From Brevibacillus choshinensis (GTDB lineage Bacteria; Bacillota; Bacilli; Brevibacillales; Brevibacillaceae): a DNA stretch of 64,000 bases. The stretch lies in contig NZ_LJJB01000015.1 of NCBI RefSeq assembly GCF_001420695.1, forward strand, positions 124,001 through 188,000, given 5' to 3'. Position 1 is the first letter of the stretch, and every line of letters begins with the position of its first letter. The notes below the pieces were generated by a model. That model worked only from the letters and a program-made list of their open reading frames with translations. It did not search any database and had not been told where the DNA came from. This document shows positions 24,776 through 32,069 of the stretch, one piece after another. A program made the translations under genes and the position numbers.

Positions 24776-25759
24776 CTACATCGTGATATCGTGAAAAAAA
24801 TCGATTCGATTGATCTCCCATCTTTCCTTTTCATGGTGAGGATGGGCGAATAAATGAATGTCTCCCATATCGGAAACTATCAAAGCTTCCAAGCGCGGGC
24901 AATGTTTTCGCAGCAAGGCCTCTCCGCTTTTCAGCCCCAAAATGCAGACGACCTTCGCCCAGATTTCGCATGCGATTACACTGTCTCCTACGATGCTGCA
25001 CTGGGCGACATCACTGTTCCCTGGCTTCATCGTGCGAGGATCTATGAGATGATGCTGTTCTTTGTGCTGACTATCCTTCCATCTGCGGCCCCATACGCTG
25101 GAAGTCGCCACTGACCCTTCCCTCAACGTGGCGATCGCCAGCTCCTCGTCCCGATTCCACGGGCTGGAGATGCCTATATACCATGGCTCATCGGCACTGC
25201 TGCCTCCCCAGACCTGAACATCTCCCCCTGCGTTGACCAACCCTCGCTTGACTCCGTGCTTGCGCTGCAGCCGTCCAGCCAATTTCTCAGCTGACCAACC
25301 CTTGGCGATTCCCCCTAGATCGAGATGGGAGCCTGTTCGCAGCTGCACTGCTTTCATAGCCGAGTGGAGCGTCATGGATGCTAGGCTGAAAGAAAACTCA
25401 TCCGAGGTAGTTGCCTTCTCCCTATCCAGCTTTTCAAAGGATTGGTCGTATCCAGCAGCATGGAGCGCATCGTAGACAAAGGGAGTAAAGATGCCTTGTG
25501 TCTGTATGCGATAGGCTTCTGCCAACGCCAGCACCTCTGCCATTGCCCCTGAGACGAGTGTGAGTCTACCACTATGGCTATTGAGATAGGACAGCTCACT
25601 CTCAGGCAAAAAGCGGCTAAAACGGTGCTCGACAGCGTAGAACCACTTGTTCACGATTTGTTCTAGAGCTCGACTCATCTGCTCGGACTGACTTAGCAAG
25701 ATGGTTTCCATCTCGGTGTTCATGGCACGACAGCGATGGACATGCAGATCCTGTTGCAT
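24776..25759 (-). CDS. apbE: FAD:protein FMN transferase (ApbE family)
   Basis: 327 residues with the ApbE pattern: N-terminal AMNTEMETILL, the HLDLGGIAKGWSAEKLA Mg/FAD region (DLGGIAKG), GGDVQVWG, an HHLIDPRT motif and DSVIACEIWAKVV. ApbE enzymes use FAD to attach FMN to Ser/Thr of exported proteins. No lipobox or signal peptide is visible, so it may act inside the cell or start differently. It sits between an alanine/proline-rich anchored protein and a reductase-like membrane gene, so a flavinylated electron-transfer partner is expected, but no FMN-binding domain is seen here. Confidence 0.92.
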   Translation of the reverse strand: MQQDLHVHRCRAMNTEMETILLSQSEQMSRALEQIVNKWFYAVEHRFSRFLPESELSYLNSHSGRLTLVSGAMAEVLALAEAYRIQTQGIFTPFVYDALHAAGYDQSFEKLDREKATTSDEFSFSLASMTLHSAMKAVQLRTGSHLDLGGIAKGWSAEKLAGRLQRKHGVKRGLVNAGGDVQVWGGSSADEPWYIGISSPWNRDEELAIATLREGSVATSSVWGRRWKDSQHKEQHHLIDPRTMKPGNSDVAQCSIVGDSVIACEIWAKVVCILGLKSGEALLRKHCPRLEALIVSDMGDIHLFAHPHHEKERWEINRIDFFHDITM

Positions 25760-25793
25760 CCGATTTCCTCCTGCTCCGTCCTTCGATTAACGG

Positions 25794-26429
25794 CTACGAG
25801 TGATGGCTCTTGGAATGAGATTTTTTCTTTTTGCTCGGTTTTGTTTCCGCTTGCGTGGCAGTACTGTCTTCTGCTTGCACCGCTGCTCCACTGTTGCTGT
25901 CAGCAGGTGCCACGGTAGTGCTTTCAGCTGGAGGCGCGACCGGAATATCAGCTGGTGGTGCCGCTGGTGGCACCTCCGTTGGCTGCTCTACGGCTGGTGA
26001 TTTTACGGATGCCGGCTGTTTTTGTACCGGAGCTGGGGCAGTCTCTGCTTTCGGAGAGACGACTTGCTTCCCCTCACTTTTCGATGGTTTGGAACTCGCC
26101 ACAGCTTTCGGTACGGAATGCTTGACGGGCTGTTTTTTTGGGGTGACCGCATTTTTTACCGGTGTAGTTGCGGCTGGCGAAAGTACCGTTTCGACTGAGG
26201 CTTGCGACACTTTGTGTTCCCATTCTTCCGCAGGCTTTTCCTCTGCTTGTGACTGATCCTGATCTGCTAGCGCATCCTCCTCGGGATCAAATGAATCATC
26301 GTTATCCTGGGCGGCTTGAACTGCTTTTCCGAACGCTGGGTCTGCTTTTGCCACTTGAAATACGACTGCCAACGAGACGATCAGGCCGCCTCCTATTTTC
26401 CATTTGAGCCATTTCGACTGCTTCGCCAT
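25794..26429 (-). CDS. Membrane-anchored Ala/Pro/Lys-rich low-complexity protein
   Basis: 211 residues. MAKQSKWLKWKIGGGLIVSLAVVFQ is a single anchor or uncleaved signal; the rest is an acidic stretch followed by a long disordered Pro/Ala/Val/Ser region and a basic His-rich tail (KKKKSHSKSHHS). It leads the apbE operon (34 bp gap). AEDSTATQAE near the C-terminus loosely resembles the D-x-(S/T)-x-A-T context modified by ApbE, but it lies in disordered sequence and this is speculative. It could instead be a wall-spanning spacer. Confidence 0.7.
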   Translation of the reverse strand: MAKQSKWLKWKIGGGLIVSLAVVFQVAKADPAFGKAVQAAQDNDDSFDPEEDALADQDQSQAEEKPAEEWEHKVSQASVETVLSPAATTPVKNAVTPKKQPVKHSVPKAVASSKPSKSEGKQVVSPKAETAPAPVQKQPASVKSPAVEQPTEVPPAAPPADIPVAPPAESTTVAPADSNSGAAVQAEDSTATQAETKPSKKKKSHSKSHHS

Positions 26430-26481
26430 GTTCTTGCTACCGTCCTTCCCTCCGCTTCTTCCCCCTCATCATAACGACCGT

Positions 26482-26501
26482 ATCCTGAAAAAATCCTGAA
26501 A
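26482..26501 (-). promoter_or_regulatory. 11-bp-period direct repeat before the redox operon
   Basis: ATCCTGAAA occurs at 26482-26490 and 26493-26501 (exactly 11 bp apart). It overlaps the -35 area of a TATGAT -10 (minus strand, 26473-26468) that lacks a good -35. OmpR-family regulators typically bind such repeats and activate weak promoters; the operon's own regulator is the likely binder. Confidence 0.6.
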
Positions 26502-26516
26502 TTCGCACACGAAAAA

Positions 26517-26538
26517 GCCCAGGAAGATTTTCCTGGGC
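26517..26538 (-). terminator. Terminator of the NreBC-like operon
   Basis: GCCCAGGAA-GATT-TTCCTGGGC hairpin followed on the minus strand by TTTTTCG. Confidence 0.9.
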
Positions 26539-26561
26539 CTTGTCCTTCATCTGCTCACTTC

Positions 26562-27218
26562 CTATTCAAAATCCAGCCAACCCTTTTTAATCGCATACCG
26601 CACCAGATCGGGTCGCGTACGCAGGTGTAGCTTTTCCATGATGTGCGCCTTGTGCGATTCTACCGTTTTGACGGAGACGGTCAGTTGTTCCGCGATTTCC
26701 TTGTTGCTAAAGCCTTTGGCGATCAGTACGAGCACTTCCTTTTCCCGCTCGGTGAGAATCTCGTATTTCGCTTGCTCTTCGCCGTTCTTTACCATCTGCA
26801 GAAATTCCTCGATCAACGATTTGGTCGCGGACGGATACAGGTACGCCATTCCTTTGTGCACGGAGCGGATCGCTGCGATGAGGTCCAGATCTGGGGCACT
26901 TTTGAGGATATACCCCGCCGCACCAGCCTGTAATACGCGAAACAAATACTCCTCGTCATCGTGCATGGTCAAAACGAGCACCTGAATATCTGGAGCCGTT
27001 TCCTTGAGCCTGGCTGTAGCCGTCAAACCATTTTCACCCGGAGGCATGCTCAAATCCATCAGAACGACATCAGGATGGATGTCCCATGCTTTTTCACACG
27101 CTTCTTTTCCGTCAGCAGCATATCCGACGACTTCCATATCCTCCTGGGCATTGATCAGCATTCCCAGCCCTGAGCGTACAATGGCGTGGTCGTCAGCGAT
27201 CAGCACGCGAATGGCCAT
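26562..27218 (-). CDS. NarL/FixJ (NreC-like) response regulator
   Basis: 218 residues: receiver (DDHAIVRSG, Asp in VVLMDLSMPPGENGL, Lys in GYILKSAPD) and LuxR-type HTH (LTEREKEVLVLIAKGFSNKEIAEQLTVSVKTVESH). Its start overlaps the kinase end by 26 bp. It matches NreC/DegU-type regulators. Candidate sites are the GGGG-N4-CCC(C/T) palindromes before its own operon and before the ba3 oxidase, which suggests control of respiration by oxygen or redox state. Confidence 0.92.
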   Translation of the reverse strand: MAIRVLIADDHAIVRSGLGMLINAQEDMEVVGYAADGKEACEKAWDIHPDVVLMDLSMPPGENGLTATARLKETAPDIQVLVLTMHDDEEYLFRVLQAGAAGYILKSAPDLDLIAAIRSVHKGMAYLYPSATKSLIEEFLQMVKNGEEQAKYEILTEREKEVLVLIAKGFSNKEIAEQLTVSVKTVESHKAHIMEKLHLRTRPDLVRYAIKKGWLDFE

Positions 27219-28284
27219 TCTCTGTCTCCTCCTTTGGAACCGGGATGCGGACGATGACGGTCGTACCTTCGTCAGGAGCGGAGCGGATGTCTACCGTACC
27301 TCCCAAGAGCTGCGCCCGTTCCTTCATTCCAAACACACCCAGACCCTTGCCCTTATGCAAGGTCTTTTCTACATCAAAGCCGACGCCGTCATCCACGATC
27401 GTCACCACCACTTCTTTTTCCCTGGCTTCGAACACGATACCCAACTGACTGGCCTGAGCGTACTTGGCCGTATTGGTCATCGCCTCCTGAACGATGCGGT
27501 AGAGAGCCGTCTCCATCGCTGCTGAATACCGACGCCGCTCTCCCTGCACGTGCAGCTCGACTTGAATATCAAAGCTTTTTTCCACCCGCTTCATCAAAGA
27601 ACGCAGAGCAGGCAAGAGCCCCAGATCATCCAATGCCGATGGCCGCAGCTCCAGAGCCATGCGCTTTACCTCTTCCATGGCCTTTGCCGTCATCTGCAAC
27701 AGATCGGTTACATGCTGGCGGATCGGGTCGCTTAATTGACTCTGCCCCACCACATTGAGCCCGACTAGAATGCTGTACAGTGCCTGACCGACTCCATCAT
27801 GCAGCTCACGTGCAATCCGCTTGCGCTCTTCTTCCTGCGCTTGAATCACGTAGTTGGTCAGCTTGTGCTGGTAGCGCTCCTTTTCAGCCCGCTGCTGGGC
27901 AGACATGTCACGGATGACCATCACCAGCTCTCCGCTGGAATCATCCGGTAGTCTCGTTGAACTCGCTGCTACTGGATGTTCCCTACCGTCCTTGGTTCTA
28001 AGACGCATCTCGAAGGACGGCATCTGCACCTGCTTGAAAAAGCAATCAGCACAGGTCGTCTCCTCCATACAAGTCGCCATCCCCAGACATAGCTCACAAA
28101 TATGTTTGATCCCGACCATTTCTTTCTCGGTCCAGCCCGTCATTTGCTCCAGTGCGGCATTGACCTTTACGATCAACCCGTCGCGGTCTACCACCAGGAT
28201 GGCATCACTGACGTTGGCAAAGATCGACTGCATCAGCGAAATCATTTCACTGGACGTCGCCAGCTCTTCTCTCCACGTACTCAT
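27193..28284 (-). CDS. Cysteine-rich PAS sensor kinase (NreB-like, HisKA_3)
   Basis: 363 residues from the ATG at 28284 with ACGAGGAGGAGCGC before it; the longer frame lacks such a site. PAS domain at about 15-125 containing Cys63, Cys66, Cys72, Cys78 and Cys81 (CxxC-x5-C-x5-CxxC). The HisKA_3 phospho-site is in RIARELHDGVGQAL, with HATPase motifs DDGVGFD and GLGVFGMKER. There are no membrane segments, so it is cytosolic. NreB of staphylococci senses O2 through an Fe-S cluster held by four PAS cysteines; the five cysteines here could hold a cluster or act as a thiol switch. Confidence 0.9.
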   Translation of the reverse strand: MSTWREELATSSEMISLMQSIFANVSDAILVVDRDGLIVKVNAALEQMTGWTEKEMVGIKHICELCLGMATCMEETTCADCFFKQVQMPSFEMRLRTKDGREHPVAASSTRLPDDSSGELVMVIRDMSAQQRAEKERYQHKLTNYVIQAQEEERKRIARELHDGVGQALYSILVGLNVVGQSQLSDPIRQHVTDLLQMTAKAMEEVKRMALELRPSALDDLGLLPALRSLMKRVEKSFDIQVELHVQGERRRYSAAMETALYRIVQEAMTNTAKYAQASQLGIVFEAREKEVVVTIVDDGVGFDVEKTLHKGKGLGVFGMKERAQLLGGTVDIRSAPDEGTTVIVRIPVPKEETENGHSRADR

Positions 28285-28318
28285 GCGCTCCTCCTCGTAA
28301 GACAATCTTCTTATCGCT

Positions 28319-28361
28319 ATTGTAGAGTTTGCGGGCAAGAAAGTGTATCGGGGAATTCCCT
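28319..28361 (-). promoter_or_regulatory. NreBC-like operon promoter with GGGGAATTCCCT palindrome
   Basis: GGGG-AATT-CCCT at 28350-28361 is centred 34 bp from a TACAAT -10 (minus strand, 28324-28319), the same geometry as the ba3 promoter. On the minus strand the two sites share 12 of 15 bases (AGGGGATTTCCCCGA and CAGGGAATTCCCCGA). Suggests autoactivation. Confidence 0.6.
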
Positions 28362-28388
28362 GAACCTCGGTAGTGATGAGGGAGACTA

Positions 28389-28425
28389 TTGACACGTTTT
28401 CTAATTCGTATATTATCTAATTAGA
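28389..28425 (+). promoter_or_regulatory. Promoter of the acetyltransferase gene
   Basis: TTGACA (28389-28394), 16-nt spacer, TATTAT (28411-28416), with the palindrome TCTAATTAGA at 28416-28425 just after the -10. A repressor site is possible. Confidence 0.6.
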
Positions 28426-28467
28426 TGAATGGCTAATATTATTCTCTGTTCGAAAGGAGTCCTATTT

Positions 28468-28989
28468 ATGCCAACACCGTTTCCTGCCTCAAGCAGTCGT
28501 CTCGTCTACTCACCTGTTCTCGAGTCTGATTTTGCCGAGCTTCTCCACGTGTACAACTCCAACCCTGATTTCATGGAATACTCGTACGGACAACGCTTTG
28601 TCACCGTAGAAATTGTCGAGCAAGACCATGCGGATAACATGGCATTTGCCGACTCGTACAGCTATTGCTTGCGCGAGTCATCCAGTCATTCCCTAATTGG
28701 CATCGCCCAGTTTATTTTGAACAACCCGCGTGACGGACACCCATGGCTCGGTCTGATTATGATCGACAGTCGGGCACAGGGAAATGGTTATGCCAAGGAA
28801 TTTCTTGATGGTCTGATCGATTGGTATCGGGAAAACGGCTACAACTCTCTTCATCTCGCCGTGTTGGAGAAGAATCAGGCTGTCGTGCCTTTTTACGAGG
28901 CCTATGGTTTTGCCACCTATGAAGAACGTGTCACTGAGACGCTGGGGCGCGTTATTTGCATGGCTTATCCGATTCATCCCCGCCCGTAG
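28468..28989 (+). CDS. GNAT family N-acetyltransferase
   Basis: 173 residues from the ATG at 28468 after CGAAAGGAGT. GNAT fold signs: LIGIAQFILN (beta 4), WLGLIMIDSRAQGNGYAKEFLDGL with the acetyl-CoA pyrophosphate loop (R-x-x-G-x-G/A), and a C-terminal LHLAVLEKNQAVVPFYEAYGF. It would acetylate an amine, possibly the N-terminus of a protein or a small molecule. It is 79 bp before an MFS gene and possibly co-transcribed. Confidence 0.9.
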   Translation: MPTPFPASSSRLVYSPVLESDFAELLHVYNSNPDFMEYSYGQRFVTVEIVEQDHADNMAFADSYSYCLRESSSHSLIGIAQFILNNPRDGHPWLGLIMIDSRAQGNGYAKEFLDGLIDWYRENGYNSLHLAVLEKNQAVVPFYEAYGFATYEERVTETLGRVICMAYPIHPRP

Positions 28990-29068
28990 GTGTAGGCACC
29001 CCCTCCCGTTCTCTCCATATATCTGATAGGAGCAACTATTTTGTACGGATCAGACTGGAGGAATCGAC

Positions 29069-30247
29069 GTGACGGGGAACGCTGCCGTTTGGTTGATCAC
29101 AGGTGCTTTTACATTGTTCATCGTAGGAACAGATGTCTTTGTCGTCTCCCCCTTGCTGCCATCCATCGCAGCGGAGTTTTCGCTGACGCCTGCCGTAGCT
29201 GGTTGGCTCGTGACTGCCATGGCCATCATGTACGCTTGTGGTTCACCGGTGATGGGGGCTTTGTTCGACCGTTTCTCAGATCGACGCCGTCTCATTTTGT
29301 GGGGTGGTCTGACCCTATTTTGTCTCGCTAATCTGTGGACCGGCTTTTCCTCATCCTTTGGCGCACTCCTGGCTAGTCGAGCAGTGGCTGGACTTGCGCT
29401 CGCCGCCATTGCACCATGCGTTTACGCCTTTGTCAGTGATCTTGCTCCCGCTCGTCGCAGAGCAGCCTGGTTGTCCGTCGTCGTGTCGGGGAATTTGACC
29501 GGATTGTGGGCAGGCACTCCGCTCGGCACCTTGATCGCTGACCAGTACGGATGGCGCTTTACGTTTTGGCTCATCGCCGCACTCAGCTTTTTGTTGTCAT
29601 GGATCAACCTCGCCATTTGGCCAAAGGGAAGCCAGTCACGTCCGTCGACGCATGGACCAGCTCCGTCTGTCGCATTGATGTTTCGCTCCGTTCTCGTCAC
29701 GGTGTATTGGGCCGCTGCCATGTACGGGGTGTACACCTATCTGGGGACCGCTCTGGCAGAAGATATCGGCTTTCTCCCCTCTCAGGTCGCAGCTTCCCTG
29801 ATTGCGTATGGGGTCGGAGCCATGCTCGGCAGCTTGAACGGTGGAGGATTGGCAGATAAATGGGGGGCGAAAACCATTTCTTCTACCAGTCTGCTAGCCT
29901 TGGTCGCTTGTCTTGGTTGTGTAGGGTTATTTTATCAGCAGGGGATCTGGCTATTTGGGGTTTTGTTTATATGGGCGTTTGTAGGCTATGCCTTTGTCCC
30001 TTCTTATCAATCTCGACTTGCACGAGAATATCCCGATTCCCTCGGAAGAATCATGGCGTGGAACATCACGGGCATGTACATCGGAATGACGATCGGTTCT
30101 TATGTGGGCGGACCTGTGTATCAGGCCTGGGGCTTTACGGTGCTCGCTTGTCTGTGCGCCGCCGTTGCGCTCGTCGCAGGTCTGTGTAGCCTGCGCCCTG
30201 CTCCCAGACAAAAAGAAGCGGAACAGCCTCTGCCGTTCCGCTTCTAA
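29069..30247 (+). CDS. MFS transporter
   Basis: 392 residues starting at GTG (29069), with TGGAGGAATCGAC before it. Twelve hydrophobic helices; GALFDRFSDRRRLIL after helix 2 is the MFS signature loop, and helix 5 has the antiporter-type GNLTGLWAGTPLG. Drug or metabolite efflux is likely; substrate unknown. Its last codons overlap the terminator used by the convergent gene. Confidence 0.9.
   Translation: MTGNAAVWLITGAFTLFIVGTDVFVVSPLLPSIAAEFSLTPAVAGWLVTAMAIMYACGSPVMGALFDRFSDRRRLILWGGLTLFCLANLWTGFSSSFGALLASRAVAGLALAAIAPCVYAFVSDLAPARRRAAWLSVVVSGNLTGLWAGTPLGTLIADQYGWRFTFWLIAALSFLLSWINLAIWPKGSQSRPSTHGPAPSVALMFRSVLVTVYWAAAMYGVYTYLGTALAEDIGFLPSQVAASLIAYGVGAMLGSLNGGGLADKWGAKTISSTSLLALVACLGCVGLFYQQGIWLFGVLFIWAFVGYAFVPSYQSRLAREYPDSLGRIMAWNITGMYIGMTIGSYVGGPVYQAWGFTVLACLCAAVALVAGLCSLRPAPRQKEAEQPLPFRF
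30215..30244 (-). terminator. Terminator lying inside the MFS 3' coding end
   Basis: GAAGCGGAAC / GTTCCGCTTC hairpin with TTTTTGTC following on the minus strand. It serves the convergent minus-strand gene, which stops 5 bp from the MFS stop, so the arm bases also encode the last MFS residues. Confidence 0.75.
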
Positions 30248-30251
30248 TCCA

Positions 30252-31235
30252 TTATTCTACTACGATTTTCTCAGCTACACCGATTGGTGGCAGGCTGCGA
30301 GTCAATTTTGGACCGTAGTAAGCAAATACTTTCATGTCTGCTTTCAGATCCTCTGGCGTAAGTGTTTTGTTATCTTTCGCGCTCACGATTTTGGTATCTT
30401 TGTTGATGATCAGCGCTACTTTTTCAGGTGCATTCTCAGTCAGTCCCTGTCCTTCTACCAGCATTTTGCAGGTGCCTTCCTGGTCTTTCTCGATGCTTAC
30501 CACGTTACCTGCTGTACCTACTACCTCAGGTGTTTCCAGGCTGCTTTTCACTACGATGCTGACCGCACCGGATTGTGGCGGCATGCTCATCGCCATCATT
30601 TTTTGGTGTGTCGCTTCGACTTCCATACCCAGCTTCAGGTCTTGTGGCTTCAGCTCTTTTCCGTCTGCTGTCGTGATTTTGGTATCTTCATTTACGTGCA
30701 GAATGATTCCAGTCTCGTACCCGTTCAACTGGAAGGATACTTTGCCATCCTCGCTTTTATGGATGGTGGTGATGGTGCCGGTACGTACAGGAGCTGCATC
30801 AGACTCTTCGTCTACGACTGTTACGGCATCGTCTGTGACGTTTACTTCTGCTTGCAGGATTTCGTCTACGAATGCCACTGGCACGTAGGTGTTACCATTC
30901 AGCAGTCTTGGTTCTGCGCCCAAGGTTTTGTACATTTTCGCAAATGGGTAGCGATCTTCTCCGACTTTCGCGTAGCTGAAGATAGCTCCTTTGTTTACTT
31001 CTGCTGCTTTCAGCTCAGCGTTCCACTTCACTTGGAAACCGAGGGATTCAGCAACGTCACGGAGTGGAACCAAAACGGTTTGTTGACCTTTATCGAAAAT
31101 CGCCTGTTGCTCGATATGCTGTCCGTTTACGTTTACGGAAAGTTCTTTTACTGGTTCGGAGGTCGCCGATACCACGTTTGTTCCCAAAACGGCCAGTGCC
31201 GCCAAAGTCATCATGCCTGTACGTATTGTTTTCAT
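30252..31235 (-). CDS. Secreted copper-amine-oxidase-N-type (stalk) domain protein
   Basis: 327 residues with signal peptide MKTIRTGMMTLAALAVLG (cut after VSA). A Cu_amine_oxidN1-like domain at about 30-130 contains VLVPLRDVAESLGFQVKWN and TYVPVAFVDEIL, the repeats common in surface proteins of Paenibacillaceae. The rest holds two similar modules with EDTKI/KDTKIVSA and GKELKPQDLKLGM / NKTLTPEDLKADM. No enzyme site is visible. Function unknown; likely exported or wall-bound. TGGAGG precedes the ATG. Confidence 0.8.
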   Translation of the reverse strand: MKTIRTGMMTLAALAVLGTNVVSATSEPVKELSVNVNGQHIEQQAIFDKGQQTVLVPLRDVAESLGFQVKWNAELKAAEVNKGAIFSYAKVGEDRYPFAKMYKTLGAEPRLLNGNTYVPVAFVDEILQAEVNVTDDAVTVVDEESDAAPVRTGTITTIHKSEDGKVSFQLNGYETGIILHVNEDTKITTADGKELKPQDLKLGMEVEATHQKMMAMSMPPQSGAVSIVVKSSLETPEVVGTAGNVVSIEKDQEGTCKMLVEGQGLTENAPEKVALIINKDTKIVSAKDNKTLTPEDLKADMKVFAYYGPKLTRSLPPIGVAEKIVVE

Positions 31236-31322
31236 GCTGTTTCAGCCTCCAATGTTATTTCTATTGTGTAGTGTCTCTATAACTTGGACGACAGCATTCA
31301 ACAAACGTTTCAAATAAATTTT

Positions 31323-32027
31323 TCAGGGCTGCTGATTGATGATCTGACCGCTGCGTGGCATCGGTACGTCCGGCTTGCCTGACGGGTTGTTGTAAAGATA
31401 GGTCGGAACCTTGCCGACAATTAGGGCTTCCGTGATCGGAATCTGTGTCGTGACCGTCTGCTGTTGGGTGGCAAACGGGATAATCACCCGTAAGTCTACT
31501 TCGACGTAAATGTAGACGGTGACCAGCACCATGTTGATTCCCGCTTGCTTCAGCCCTGTTTCTAGCCTCGTTTTGACGGCGCCGATGGGAACAAAAGAAA
31601 TCGGAATGTCAGGCCCCAAGTGCTCCAAAAAGACGTTTTTCGTTGCCAGCCCGAGCGGAACAGTCGTTTTGACGTTTTCTTGCTCAAATTCCTTCAGGCG
31701 ATTTTGAATCCGCGCCGTTGTCTCTCCAACGATCCGGGAGTACTCACGAAAATTAAAGTTAACCGCCTTGATGCTGCCTTCCTGATCCTTTTCCATGAGG
31801 ACGACTTCATTGAAATCAACCCCCTGCTGGCTAAGACGCTTGGTGACGGCATCCGTAATGGCTAGCTTCGCTATTTGATCCACTTTTGCCTGAGCAATCA
31901 ACATCAGCGTTGGTTCAATTCGTTTTTCCGCGATGAGGAACAGAGCAAACAACCCGATGATCATGAACAAGGTTATCGCCAAGGCTCTCCTGCCCCGTCT
32001 TTGCCATCCACCTATTCTCCGACGCAC
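31323..32027 (-). CDS. yunB: Sporulation protein YunB
   Basis: 234 residues with a basic N-terminus, one membrane helix (ALAITLFMIIGLFALFLI), and the YunB body: AQAKVDQIAKLAITDAV, GPDIPISFVPIGAVKT, YIYVEVDLRVIIPFA and VPTYLYN near the end. YunB is a sigma-E-controlled spore protein of Bacillus, needed for normal spores though its biochemistry is not settled. It lies 42 bp downstream of the Ca-ATPase gene on the same strand. Confidence 0.9.
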   Translation of the reverse strand: MRRRIGGWQRRGRRALAITLFMIIGLFALFLIAEKRIEPTLMLIAQAKVDQIAKLAITDAVTKRLSQQGVDFNEVVLMEKDQEGSIKAVNFNFREYSRIVGETTARIQNRLKEFEQENVKTTVPLGLATKNVFLEHLGPDIPISFVPIGAVKTRLETGLKQAGINMVLVTVYIYVEVDLRVIIPFATQQQTVTTQIPITEALIVGKVPTYLYNNPSGKPDVPMPRSGQIINQQP

Positions 32028-32069
32028 GATCCATCCCTCTCTCTTGCCCCGCGGCGTGACACCGCAGTG

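Noticed and set aside
30102-31271. Long open frame (389 codons) on the plus strand opposite the secreted copper-amine-oxidase-N-type gene
   Set aside because: It is antisense to a gene with a clear signal peptide and domain, is rich in Cys, Phe and His as shadow frames often are, begins inside the MFS gene and has no ribosome site.
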